64,000 nt of DNA from Solobacterium sp. (GCA_017469885.1 JAFUFO010000008.1:36422-100421); one strand, 5' to 3'; positions 27,928 to 36,539 are shown, numbered from the stretch's first letter. Notes: generated from the letters alone by a model not told the origin. Numbers and translations are program-made.

Positions 27928-27958
27928 ACTGTAATTCCGTTCCGCACGGAACGGTCAA
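27928..27958 (-). promoter_or_regulatory. MerR-type promoter with 19-base spacer and dyad
   Basis: On the minus strand TTGACC (-35), a 19-base spacer, then TACAGT (-10). The dyad CCGTTCCG-TG-CGGAACGG (27954-27937) fills the start of the spacer and overlaps the -35. A long spacer with a central dyad is the hallmark of promoters bent by MerR-type activators, so this MerR gene is probably autoregulated. Confidence 0.65.
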
Positions 27959-28026
27959 TACGAAACCAGGCATATTTTTTCCCCGTGTTCTGTTATCATC
28001 GATGTGTGCAGAAAGAAGGATCAGCC

Positions 28027-28629
28027 ATGACAGACAGGCATAAACTCAATGAACCGGATCAGGAACTTGCATGGGAAGAAATCAGCTGTGAACATCTGAT
28101 TCAGGATGAATGGATCGACTTCCGCCGCAGCGCTTATCGCTTTCCGGACGGCAGTGTATATGAACCGTTCTACAGCTACAGCCGCAGAAACTTTGCGGTG
28201 ATTGTCGCAACGGATACGGAAGGAAACTATATCTGTGTCAAACAGTTCCGCCAGGGAATCCGGGAAGTCACCACGGAATTCACTGCCGGCGGAATTGAAC
28301 GCACCGACGGAAAGGAATACGGCGGACAGGAAGACGGTTCTTCCGAAGATGCCCTTGCGGCCGCAAAGCGGGAACTGCTCGAAGAGACCGGCTATGCGTC
28401 TGAGGAATGGCGCCATCTGCTTACCGTTCCGGCGCAGCCGACGATTGCGGATAATTATGCATACATCTTTGAGGCAAGAAACTGTCATCCGGTTTCTTCC
28501 CAGCATCTTGATGAAACGGAATTTCTCAATGCGATCGTGCTATCCCGGGAAGAGCTCGAATCCAGGATTCAGGACGGACGCTTTCCCCAGCCGATCCATA
28601 TCCTCGGCTATCTGCTTTCAAAACGGTAA
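28027..28629 (+). CDS. Nudix hydrolase (ADP-ribose-pyrophosphatase-like)
   Basis: 200 residues. The Nudix helix is present as EDALAAAKRELLEETGY (REx2EExG), but the Gly-x5-Glu half is disturbed by an insertion rich in Gly, Asp and Glu (about 91-108). Flanking strands (FAVIVATDTEGNYICVKQFRQ) match ADP-sugar pyrophosphatases. The ATG at 28027 follows AAGGA; an open frame upstream has no family similarity. It diverges from the MerR gene and its promoter region contains the MerR dyad, so it may be a target. Confidence 0.85.
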   Translation: MTDRHKLNEPDQELAWEEISCEHLIQDEWIDFRRSAYRFPDGSVYEPFYSYSRRNFAVIVATDTEGNYICVKQFRQGIREVTTEFTAGGIERTDGKEYGGQEDGSSEDALAAAKRELLEETGYASEEWRHLLTVPAQPTIADNYAYIFEARNCHPVSSQHLDETEFLNAIVLSREELESRIQDGRFPQPIHILGYLLSKR

Positions 28630-28648
28630 GGAATTCTGTACTTCACGA

Positions 28649-29065
28649 TTATTCAACAGACTCATATGAGTCTGTTTTCTGTTTCTGTACCGCCTCCTCC
28701 AGCAGCGACGCAAGCCGCTTCGTTTTCATCCGGAGTTCCTCTGTCTCTGTCCGAAGACGCTCCAGGGCAGTGGTAAGAAGTCCGATTTCATTCACGCAGT
28801 CAGGATCCAGAAGACAGCGTATCTCTTCGACTGTAAGGCCCGCCTGACGGTAACCCGCGATCTGGCGCAGCCGGTTCAGGGCAGTTTCGTCATACACCTT
28901 GTATCCCTGCGGGCCGATACGCTCCGTCGGCTTTGCAAGACCGATGCGGTCATAATAAAACAGGGTTTTGCGGGTCATGCCTAGCAGTGCACAGACATCC
29001 CCGACGGAATAAAAATGAATCTGTTCACTGACATTCATGTTTCTGTCAGAACACCCGTTCATCAT
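28649..29065 (-). CDS. MerR-family regulator divergent from the enoate-reductase-type gene
   Basis: 138 residues. The MerR helix-turn-helix is SVGDVCALLGMTRKTLFYYDRIGLAKP, then RQIAGYRQAGLTVEEIRCLL, and a coiled-coil C-terminus (LERLRTETEELRMKTKRL). There is no clear metal-binding cysteine set, so an organic inducer is likely. It diverges from the flavin reductase at 29240 and probably controls it. A close relative of the 27493 MerR in its DNA-binding half. AAGGAAG precedes the start (ATGATG, either codon). Confidence 0.87.
   Translation of the reverse strand: MMNGCSDRNMNVSEQIHFYSVGDVCALLGMTRKTLFYYDRIGLAKPTERIGPQGYKVYDETALNRLRQIAGYRQAGLTVEEIRCLLDPDCVNEIGLLTTALERLRTETEELRMKTKRLASLLEEAVQKQKTDSYESVE
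28655..28682 (+). terminator. Terminator of the Nudix gene inside the MerR 3' end
   Basis: aacagactcat/atgagtctgtt perfect dyad followed by a T-rich stretch; it overlaps the last codons of the converging MerR gene. Confidence 0.65.
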
Positions 29066-29239
29066 GCCCGCTTCCTTTCTTCACTCAAAGAATAGGAATC
29101 CGGACAATGAAAAGAAATGCCCAAAAAGTTTCCAAACCGGTCATGTGCATATCCCTGTTATCCGTCACAGATTAACGATATGATGAATTTATAAGCAGTA
29201 CCCGTTATACAGATCATTTTAAAAAAGAAGGAGATTATC

Positions 29240-31180
29240 ATGACGTACAACAGGCTTTTTGAGCCCGGCAGGATCGGCGGTCTGGAACTGAAGAACCGCA
29301 TTGTCATGCCGGCAATGGGATGTTCTCTTGCGGAATCGACCGGTGAGGCAGGTGCGCGCATCATCGCCTATTACGCTGCCCGCGCAAAGGGCGGTGCTGG
29401 ACTGATCATCACCGAGATCACCCGTGTCGATGATGAGACCGGTGTCGGAACCCCCAACCAGCTCAGTGTCACGAACACCCATGTCATACCGCAGCTCTAC
29501 CGTCTCGCCGAGGCAGTCCATGCCTATGACACCAAACTGTTTGTTCAGCTTCATCACCCGGGAAATCAGACGCCGAGCCGTCTGATCGGCGGAAAGCAGC
29601 CGGTATCCGCATCCAATGTCACCTGCCGTGTCATCGGCGAAGAACCGCGTGCCCTCACAACCGAAGAAGTTGAGGCAATGGTGAAGAAATTCGTCACCGG
29701 TGCGGTCATAGCGCAGAAGGCAGGCGTTGACGGTGTGGAGATCCATGCGGCGCACGGCTATCTGGTCAGCCAGTTCCTCTCCCCCTACACCAACAAGCGT
29801 GAAGACAAATACGGCGGATCCTTTGAAGGAAGAATGCGCTTCATTACCGAAATCATCATGGGAATCAAAGCATACTGCGGACCGAAGTTCCCGATCAGCG
29901 TCCGCATGAACGGCAGCGACTTCCTGGAAGGCGGCATCGATGAAGCAGAGTCCATCCGGATGGCAAAATATCTGGAACAGCTCGGCATCGCATGCCTGAA
30001 TGTCAGCTGCGGCATGTATGATTCCGGTGCAACAATCATTGAACCTTCCTATCTTGCGGAAGGCTGGAAAAAACATCTTGCCAAAGGAATCAAAGAAGCG
30101 GTAAGAATTCCGGTCATCGCTGTCAACACGATCAAGCATCCGTCCTTTGCGGAACAGCTTCTGGAAGAAGGCGTGTCCGACTTCGTCGGTGTCGCACGCG
30201 GCTTCCTGGCAGATCCCGACTGGGGCGCAAAGGCACAGGAAGGAAAAGACAGCCTGATCCGCAAGTGCCTCGGCTGTATGGAATGTTTCCGTATTCTCAA
30301 CGACGGCATGCCGCTGGGATGCACGCTGAATCCGGTGCTTGGCCGTGAATTTGAGTGGGGCGACGCAAAGCTGAACCGAAACGGCAGCGGCCGGAAGATG
30401 GCTGTGATCGGCGGCGGTCCGGCAGGCATTCAGGCAGCGGTCGTTCTCGCAAAGCGCGGCTTTGACGTTACCCTGTTTGAACAGAGTGACAGACTCGGCG
30501 GAACCGTCAATCTTGCGACGGTACCTCCCAACAAGGGAATGCTGGGAGAGTTTGTGGAAACCCTGCAGGAAGAGCTGAAGGAGAACAATGTCACTGTGAA
30601 GCTCAATACCCCGGGCACGCTCGAGGCTGTTAAGGCAATCGGCGCGGAAGGCGTCTTCCTGACGACCGGCGGAACGCCGGTGAAACCGGATCTTCCGGGA
30701 ATTGAAAAAGCCCTTACGGCAGAAGATGTCCTTGCCGGAAGAGCAGAGGTCAAAGGCGATAATGTTGTCGTAATCGGCGGCGGCGTCACCGGTCTTGAGA
30801 CGGCAGAAACCCTTTCAAAAGATCATAAGGTCACGGTTGTCGAGATGCTCGACAAGGTCGGCGGAAATCTGTATCCGAGTGTCGTCATGCATCTGGCGCA
30901 GGAAATCATGAAAGCCGGCGGTGCAATTGCCAAAGGCAAAGCCCTGGTCTCCGTGGAAAACGGAGCGGTTACCGTGAAGGATATGAAATCCGGCGAAACC
31001 GCATCGATTCCGGCTGACACCGTTGTCCTTGCGATGGGTGTCCGGTCCAGCCGTCCGGAATATGATGCACTGAAAGCAGAATTCGGAAACCGGCTTGTCC
31101 TGGCGGGAGATTCCGCAAGGGGCGGACAGATTTTCGATGCACTGCACAGTGCATATGACCGCGCGTTTGTTTACGAATAA
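29240..31180 (+). CDS. Old-yellow-enzyme-type Fe-S flavoenzyme (2-enoate reductase / BaiCD-like)
   Basis: 646-residue cytosolic NADH:flavin oxidoreductase. The N-terminal TIM barrel (about 1-350) binds FMN and has the active-site region VEIHAAHGYLVSQFLSPYTN. A [4Fe-4S] site is formed by CLGCMECF plus a later Cys in PLGCTLNP. The C-terminal part (from about 380) has dinucleotide-binding GGGPAG and GGGVTG motifs for FAD and NADH. Relatives reduce enoates such as cinnamate, bile-acid intermediates or dienoyl-CoA; the substrate here is unknown. AAGGAG precedes the ATG. A divergent MerR gene lies upstream. Confidence 0.9.
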   Translation: MTYNRLFEPGRIGGLELKNRIVMPAMGCSLAESTGEAGARIIAYYAARAKGGAGLIITEITRVDDETGVGTPNQLSVTNTHVIPQLYRLAEAVHAYDTKLFVQLHHPGNQTPSRLIGGKQPVSASNVTCRVIGEEPRALTTEEVEAMVKKFVTGAVIAQKAGVDGVEIHAAHGYLVSQFLSPYTNKREDKYGGSFEGRMRFITEIIMGIKAYCGPKFPISVRMNGSDFLEGGIDEAESIRMAKYLEQLGIACLNVSCGMYDSGATIIEPSYLAEGWKKHLAKGIKEAVRIPVIAVNTIKHPSFAEQLLEEGVSDFVGVARGFLADPDWGAKAQEGKDSLIRKCLGCMECFRILNDGMPLGCTLNPVLGREFEWGDAKLNRNGSGRKMAVIGGGPAGIQAAVVLAKRGFDVTLFEQSDRLGGTVNLATVPPNKGMLGEFVETLQEELKENNVTVKLNTPGTLEAVKAIGAEGVFLTTGGTPVKPDLPGIEKALTAEDVLAGRAEVKGDNVVVIGGGVTGLETAETLSKDHKVTVVEMLDKVGGNLYPSVVMHLAQEIMKAGGAIAKGKALVSVENGAVTVKDMKSGETASIPADTVVLAMGVRSSRPEYDALKAEFGNRLVLAGDSARGGQIFDALHSAYDRAFVYE

Positions 31181-31209
31181 GAATCCGAATCCGTAACCGG
31201 AATGATAAG

Positions 31210-31237
31210 GCAGCGCACCCGCGCTGCCTTATCTTTG
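31210..31237 (+). terminator. Hairpin terminator after the enoate-reductase-type gene
   Basis: ggcagcgc/gcgctgcc stem with a short loop, then TTATCTTT. Confidence 0.7.
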
Positions 31238-31242
31238 CATAA

Positions 31243-31265
31243 GAAAAACCCGGCCGGGGCCGGGC
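31243..31265 (-). terminator. Terminator of the HIT gene
   Basis: Minus strand CTGCCCGGCCCCGGCCGGGT followed by T residues (plus-strand A run at 31243-31247), just past the stop at 31280. Confidence 0.8.
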
Positions 31266-31279
31266 AGTCAGATTCTGGA

Positions 31280-31699
31280 TTAAAGCGCTGCTTTGATCTT
31301 TTCGATCATCGCATCATATTCTTCCTGTGTAAGCAGGGTCTTGCCGGGGTTCATTTCGAAGACACCGCCCCATTCATATTCATCCTTATACTTCGGGCAC
31401 AGATGCATATGGAGATGCTTTCCGGTATCACCATACATTCCGTAGTTGAGTTTATCCGGATTGAATGCCTTGTGAATGGCATTTGCGGCACGTGTCACAT
31501 CCGCAAAGAAACGGATCCGCTCTTCTTCCGAGATGTCCACAATCTCGCTGACGTGATCTTTATAGGCGACGATGCAGCGGCCGGGATGGCTCTGTTCCTT
31601 GAACAGGAACAGTGTGCTGACATCAAGATCACAGATAAAAATACCGAATTTATCGAGGAGTTCTCCTCTCATGCAATAAGCACAGTTCTGATCTTTCAT
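31280..31699 (-). CDS. HIT-family nucleotide hydrolase/transferase
   Basis: 139 residues. The histidine triad is GKHLHMHLCPKY (HxHxH near residue 95), which hydrolyses nucleotide phosphoramidates or related compounds. CAYCMRG at the N-terminus (Cys6, Cys9) is a typical optional zinc site. Cytosolic. AAAGGAT lies before the ATG at 31699. Confidence 0.9.
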   Translation of the reverse strand: MKDQNCAYCMRGELLDKFGIFICDLDVSTLFLFKEQSHPGRCIVAYKDHVSEIVDISEEERIRFFADVTRAANAIHKAFNPDKLNYGMYGDTGKHLHMHLCPKYKDEYEWGGVFEMNPGKTLLTQEEYDAMIEKIKAAL

Positions 31700-31763
31700 A
31701 ATGATATTTATCCTTTCTTCTGAATCTATTATATTGTGTATCTTTCGTAATGTTTGTCCCGCA

Positions 31764-31787
31764 CGCGCAAAATCGAAAAAAGTTTAT
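31764..31787. repeat. 24-base motif shared with 63666-63689
   Basis: Lies between the HIT gene start and the flavoenzyme stop; 22/24 identical to the copy before the last gene of the window. Confidence 0.5.
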
Positions 31788-31841
31788 GGAAATCGGAAGA
31801 CCGGCAGCTGCCGGTCTTCTTGTTCATATGTTTTGTAATTA

Positions 31842-34142
31842 TTACTGTGCGTCCGTACCGATTGTTTCTGCCGCAAGTTTTCCGAATACAACCGTTTCCA
31901 CAACCGCATTTCCCCCCAGACGATTTGCGCCGTGGATACCGCCGGTCACTTCACCTGCCGCATACAGCCCTTCAATCGGAGCGCCTTCCTCATTCAGCAC
32001 GCGGCATTCCGTATCGATGTGAATGCCTCCCATCGTGTGATGGATGCTGACCTGACGCGGCGTCATAACCCACGGACCATGTTCAAGCGAGGTGGAATAC
32101 AGTGTTCTTCCAAACGGATCTTCCTCTGTGCCGGATACATATCCGTTAAAGGAATCGACGGTTTCCTGCAGGACTGCCGAATCCATTCCGGCTTTCTCCG
32201 CAAGTCCTTCCAGCGTTTCATCGGTCAGGACACATCCGTTGTTCAGAAGATACTCAAAGGTGAATCCATCCGCACTGCGCCAGGAAGGATCATGAATATC
32301 GGTATAAAGGGAACCGTCGCCGGATTCCAGCATATAGAACACGCCGTCTTCCTGTCCCATTACCGCAAGACAGATTTCATCCCGCCGTCCGTCTTCCCGC
32401 ACAAAACGCTTTCCCTGTTTATTCACAAAGATGATCTGATCGGTTCCGTTGACATCGCGCGGCGGATATTTTGTGAGCTGACCGTCTGTGCTGTTTCCAA
32501 GATACAGCAATTGAATCTGGTCCATATCCGTAAGCGAAGCACCGGCGCTGACAGCCATCGTAATGCCGTCTCCCACCGCACAGATCCGGTTTGTGGTAGG
32601 AAGATAAGACAGATCCGGCCATTTTCCGGAGGTGTTGTTTCCCTGAACCATTGCACTGTTTGCGGAAAATCCGCCGGTCGTAATCAGTACACCGTCTTCC
32701 GCATGGAAGACCGCTTCCGTGCCGTGCTGGTTATCCTTTGCCTTCACACCGGTTACGCGTCCGTCTTCCGTAATCAGTTCATATGCGCTCATTCCGGTAT
32801 AGAACTTCACCTGATCTCCATACTGCGCCAGCTGATTCAGATAGGTTGAAATAAATCCCGTTCCCATCCGCATCGTACTGGTATGGGTTCTCTGCCAGAG
32901 CGAGCCTGCGCCCTGTCCGATCTCTTCATTGAATTCCATGCCCAGCGATGTGATCCATTCAAATCCGTTCCCCGCATTGGCACACAGTGTCTTTACCAGT
33001 TCCGGGTCGGCTTCCATGTCTCCGCCGAGCCATGTCTGAAGCGTATACCATTCCACCGAGTCAAAGACATGGTTGTCTCCGCTGTTCATGTAAGCATCCC
33101 ACTGTTCTTTTACCGGGGCCTGCAGTTCTTCCAGCACCGCCTGTTTTGCGGGATCATCGCTTTTCGCCGCAAGCGCCGCATATACGGTATCCCGCTGTGT
33201 ATCGCTCATCGTATGTTCCGCCTGACGCTCGGGATCCGGGCAGTTATAAATGGCACCGCACACCAGCGTATTCCCGCCGGGGGTTCCGTTCTTCTCCACG
33301 AGAATGACACGTTTCCCCAGCTGGGCAAGCCGGACTGCCGCCGCAAGACCGGTTCCGCCGGCACCGACGATGACCGCATCCGCACTGTCTTCCACAGGAT
33401 CTGTTTTTGGTTCCTCCCCATGAAACAGCCATGGATTTCCGCCGGCATCTGACACGACCCGCTTTACTGCGGTCAGGATTCCGTAGCTGGTTACGGTCGC
33501 GCCGCTGATGATATCGGGATAGAGATTCTGTTCTGCCACGATTGTTTCGGGTATTGCCTGAATCGGCTGTGCCCCGCCGGTTTTCACCGGATTGCCGTCC
33601 TTATCCGTGAGCACACCGCCGACACCCGGCGTTTCATGATCGGATTTCACGGTGACATCGGTGATCTTCTGATCGGCAATCGTCACTTCCAGATCGATCA
33701 TGTCATTGTATCCGAAGATTGCGGTGTTATAGGTTCCGTCCTTCATTGCATAGTCTTCCGCTTTCAGAAGACCAGCCTGATCGAGACACTGTGAGACGCC
33801 GTCAAGCACTGCCTGACAGGTGACCGTAGCGCCGGTAATCATATCCGCAGTCGGTGCGTTATGTTCCACGACCGATGCCGCAGTCGCATTGACCGCTTCG
33901 ATTCCCTGCTGGCGGAATACTTCCGGCAGTGTTTCCGGAAAGTGTGCATCTACCGAAACATCTCTGATATCCGAACCGTCTACGGTAACCGTGACGGTAT
34001 AGCTTCCTTCCATACTGGAGCCTTCTGCGGTATATGTTTTCTCTTCGCCGGCCGGCGTATTGTCCGGTGTTTCCTGCGGTGTGCACCCTGTGAAAAGAAG
34101 AAGTGCGCAGGATAATGCCGCAAGTCGAAATTGTCTGTTCAT
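31842..34142 (-). CDS. Lipoprotein flavoenzyme: two FMN-binding domains plus fumarate-reductase-like FAD domain
   Basis: 766 residues, exported and lipid-anchored (signal ending LLLFTGC, Cys20). Two FMN_bind domains follow, each with a flavin-attachment motif: ITGATVT (about 102-108) and ISGATVT (about 212-218), where ApbE/Ftp-type transferases link FMN to a Thr. The rest is FAD_binding_2: VIVGAGGTGLAAAVRLAQLG near 255, an active-site stretch SIHHTMGGIHID, and a C-terminal GANRLGGNAVVETVVFG. It resembles fumarate/urocanate-type reductases that take electrons outside the membrane. The substrate is unknown. No ApbE or electron-donor gene is in view. The ATG at 34142 has AGAGGA upstream. Confidence 0.87.
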   Translation of the reverse strand: MNRQFRLAALSCALLLFTGCTPQETPDNTPAGEEKTYTAEGSSMEGSYTVTVTVDGSDIRDVSVDAHFPETLPEVFRQQGIEAVNATAASVVEHNAPTADMITGATVTCQAVLDGVSQCLDQAGLLKAEDYAMKDGTYNTAIFGYNDMIDLEVTIADQKITDVTVKSDHETPGVGGVLTDKDGNPVKTGGAQPIQAIPETIVAEQNLYPDIISGATVTSYGILTAVKRVVSDAGGNPWLFHGEEPKTDPVEDSADAVIVGAGGTGLAAAVRLAQLGKRVILVEKNGTPGGNTLVCGAIYNCPDPERQAEHTMSDTQRDTVYAALAAKSDDPAKQAVLEELQAPVKEQWDAYMNSGDNHVFDSVEWYTLQTWLGGDMEADPELVKTLCANAGNGFEWITSLGMEFNEEIGQGAGSLWQRTHTSTMRMGTGFISTYLNQLAQYGDQVKFYTGMSAYELITEDGRVTGVKAKDNQHGTEAVFHAEDGVLITTGGFSANSAMVQGNNTSGKWPDLSYLPTTNRICAVGDGITMAVSAGASLTDMDQIQLLYLGNSTDGQLTKYPPRDVNGTDQIIFVNKQGKRFVREDGRRDEICLAVMGQEDGVFYMLESGDGSLYTDIHDPSWRSADGFTFEYLLNNGCVLTDETLEGLAEKAGMDSAVLQETVDSFNGYVSGTEEDPFGRTLYSTSLEHGPWVMTPRQVSIHHTMGGIHIDTECRVLNEEGAPIEGLYAAGEVTGGIHGANRLGGNAVVETVVFGKLAAETIGTDAQ

Positions 34143-34237
34143 AGTAAGAATCCTCTTCCTGTGAGATGATAATACTATATTCACCGGACACAAAAACTGC
34201 GGATCAATATCCGCAGTTTCATAACATATATTATCAA

Positions 34238-34609
34238 TTATTCTTCTGTGACAGGACCTGCTGAGTTTTTCACAACAGAAGCTATGCCGTTTTTGCAGGA
34301 CTTCATGGACTTGTATCCTTCACTGACACCGATGATCTGCCCGTTCTTTGCCTTGAGGCGGAAACGGATTTCACCGGCCTTGTCATTGTAAATCTCGAAC
34401 TTCGGATTCTTTTCCTTCTGGAATCCTTCTGCCGTCTGATCTTCAATCGCCGCGATCGGTGCGTTTGCGACAACGGAAGCGATTCCGTTCTTGCAGGACT
34501 TCAGCGACTTGTAAACTTCGGAAGTGAGGATCACTTCGCTGTTTGCGGCCTTCAGGTCAAACTTGACCCCGGTCTTGGTGGTGCGGATAACAAACTTTCC
34601 CATTGCCAT
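34238..34609 (-). CDS. DUF1508 (YegP-like) tandem-repeat protein
   Basis: 123 residues formed by two ~50-residue DUF1508 units (about 3-53 and 64-114), each with a beta-hairpin (KFxIxxxxxGxxxFxLKAxNGxxI) and the motif KSCKNGIASV. Members are small cytosolic proteins of unknown role, sometimes stress-linked. The ATG at 34609 follows AAGGAG; the upstream in-frame ATG at 34633 lies inside the CATGCAT-repeat leader. It has a clear TATAAT box about 50 bases upstream. Confidence 0.9.
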   Translation of the reverse strand: MAMGKFVIRTTKTGVKFDLKAANSEVILTSEVYKSLKSCKNGIASVVANAPIAAIEDQTAEGFQKEKNPKFEIYNDKAGEIRFRLKAKNGQIIGVSEGYKSMKSCKNGIASVVKNSAGPVTEE

Positions 34610-34626
34610 ATTCAATTGTCTCCTTA

Positions 34627-34692
34627 CATGCATTTTTCATGCATACGTTTCTTTACCTGCATTATACCGAAAAAATGCATGTCACATGCATG
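34627..34692. repeat. Four CATGCAT-type repeats around the DUF1508 promoter
   Basis: Self-complementary ATGCATG/CATGCAT words occur at about 34627-34633, 34639-34645, 34675-34681 and 34685-34692, two on each side of the minus-strand TATAAT (plus-strand ATTATA near 34661-34666). The symmetric placement suggests an operator pair; no protein can be assigned. Confidence 0.5.
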
Positions 34693-34830
34693 AGATTTAT
34701 TCCGGATATTCCCTGTTTTTCGATGACTCGCACATCGTAATTGTCAGTACCGGATGCCGTGTTGTCGCAAAAACATGCCACAGGCCGGCACCCCTGCGTG
34801 AATGAACGTCCCGCCATGACGCAGATCAAA

Positions 34831-34874
34831 AGTCCCTCCGGAACCGGATCGCAATGTCCGGTCCTGGAAGGACT
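34831..34874. other. Long imperfect hairpin in an otherwise empty spacer
   Basis: An ~18-base imperfect stem (agtcc...accgga with tccggt...ggact) encloses an 8-base loop. On the plus strand GTTTTCTC follows. No gene end is close on the plus strand, so it may be an orphan terminator or a structured RNA element. Otherwise I see nothing convincing in 34693-34921. Confidence 0.4.
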
Positions 34875-34921
34875 GTTTTCTCATAACCTTGTTCAGTTCA
34901 TCTTATGTTGTGCGGCTGCAT

Positions 34922-36436
34922 TCAGAACAATGCATTCATGATAAGAAGAACGCCTGCGATGACAAGCGGCACGGTTACGGTATCATACTCGCTTGCGGTG
35001 AACAGTTCCGTCAGTGCACCCGCAAGCGCCGCCGTAAACGCAGTTATTATCGCCCGTCCGACAGGAAGGTGCTGAATCGAAATAAACATCCCGAGTCCGA
35101 CCGCAAAGGAAGACAGAAACATGGCCGCAGTCCCTTCCCAGGATTTTTTCCCATCCGTGAATCTGGACTGCACTTTATGTTTTCCAAACGGCACCCCGAT
35201 CAGTGCCGCCATGGCATCTCCGATTCCCCACATCTGAACCGCTGCGGCCGCAATATGCGGGGAGCTGCAGATTCCCCACGCGACAGTAATCAGCGCGGTA
35301 AAGGTAAGCGAAAGCAGAAACAGACTCCTGCGGATCTCACCGGAGCTCTTCTGAACAAGCAGATGGGCATACCAGGATTCATCTTCAAACACAGCGAGGA
35401 TCGGGCATACCACCACCGCGATAAGCAGAGATGTCAGTGCCGCTGCCTGCCAGCTTCCGGCGGAAAGAATCATCAGTACCACACAGGTGATTGCCATCAT
35501 ATGGAGAAGCTTGCGGAAGACGAAGGAAGGAATCTTTGTCAGCAGCCGGATCGGAAACAGCACGAGTGCACTGGGCACGATATACATCACAAGCACGGTG
35601 ACACACCGGAAGATCTGCACGACGAGCGGCTGTGCAGACAGGAACTCCCGGAAATTCAGCACCAGCATGGATCCGCCGAGAACGGTAAGCACCACACCCG
35701 TCACAAGACCGACCGTCCGGTTATTTACCCGGTTCGCAAAGCGTGCAGAAACAAGCGACGCGACGGTGGCGGTCACCACACATACCAGCATGACATTCCA
35801 CTTTTCCAGAAGGATCGCCGGATGAATCAGTATGTGACTGACGGAGGCGATCAGTGCGGTAAAGGTCATGATAAAGGTGCTTGTGCCGACGGCAGTCTTC
35901 AGCTCCATGCCGAGAAATACCGTAAATACCACCAGCATCATCATTCCGCCGCCGGTTCCGACAAAGCCGGTCCCAAATCCGATCGTAAGACCGAAAAACA
36001 GCAAAATCACGACTTCCTTCCAGCCAAGCTTCCCGCCCTTCTGAACCGTGTTCTCCCGGCTCGTGTCCGGTTTTACCAGAAACCGGATGCCAATGAAGAA
36101 TGTCAGAAACAGTGTAAAGCTGCCGAGCACGACATTCCCTGCCCGATATGCCGCATAGCTTCCCGCAATGCACATCGTCAGGATACATACCAGCATGATC
36201 CAGCCACGCTTCAGATCAATATTCTTATGTTTCGCATACGTCCATGCCGTAACGGCAGAGCCAAGGATATCAGATGCCAGCGCAATCGCAGTTGCCTGGT
36301 ACGCTCCGTTTTCTTCCTGAAAGGAAGGACACAGCACAATCAGAATCGGAACCATGACGGTTGCGGCGGAAAGTCCCGCAAGTCCTGTGCCGATTCCTGC
36401 GCCGATGGATGCGATGATATACCAGAACCACTCCAT
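34922..36436 (-). CDS. Fusion: TSUP (TauE/SafE) permease + dolichol/phytol-kinase-like domain
   Basis: 504-residue polytopic membrane protein made of two parts. About 1-255 is a TSUP-family anion permease (IIASIGAGIGTGLAGLSAATVMVP at the start, then the repeat TIGFGTGFVGTGGGMMML), a family that moves sulfite, sulfoacetate or similar anions. About 265-504 matches the CTP-dependent polyprenol/phytol kinase group, with KLLHM and the signature GIGDAMAALIGVPFGKHK...KSWEGTAAMF. The start at 36436 has AAGGAGGG; the longer frame to 36604 lacks support. The two parts are in one uninterrupted frame. A terminator lies between it and the upstream FMN reductase. Confidence 0.85.
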   Translation of the reverse strand: MEWFWYIIASIGAGIGTGLAGLSAATVMVPILIVLCPSFQEENGAYQATAIALASDILGSAVTAWTYAKHKNIDLKRGWIMLVCILTMCIAGSYAAYRAGNVVLGSFTLFLTFFIGIRFLVKPDTSRENTVQKGGKLGWKEVVILLFFGLTIGFGTGFVGTGGGMMMLVVFTVFLGMELKTAVGTSTFIMTFTALIASVSHILIHPAILLEKWNVMLVCVVTATVASLVSARFANRVNNRTVGLVTGVVLTVLGGSMLVLNFREFLSAQPLVVQIFRCVTVLVMYIVPSALVLFPIRLLTKIPSFVFRKLLHMMAITCVVLMILSAGSWQAAALTSLLIAVVVCPILAVFEDESWYAHLLVQKSSGEIRRSLFLLSLTFTALITVAWGICSSPHIAAAAVQMWGIGDAMAALIGVPFGKHKVQSRFTDGKKSWEGTAAMFLSSFAVGLGMFISIQHLPVGRAIITAFTAALAGALTELFTASEYDTVTVPLVIAGVLLIMNALF

Positions 36437-36475
36437 GCATACCCTCCTTCCCGTTTGTGTTTTTATCATACAGAA

Positions 36476-36513
36476 TACAAAAACAGATTCCAGCCGGAAT
36501 CCGAAGGAATCTG
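36476..36513 (-). terminator. Terminator of the FMN-reductase-like gene
   Basis: acagattcc (36482-36490) pairs with ggaatctgt (36505-36513); the minus strand then runs into five T. Confidence 0.8.
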
Positions 36514-36539
36514 TCAGAAATATGATGAATGAAGGATGA

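Noticed and set aside
34889..36532. 547-codon open frame on the plus strand
   Set aside because: It lies antisense to the TSUP fusion gene, is very rich in His, Arg and Cys as expected for a shadow frame, and has no ribosome site or family similarity.
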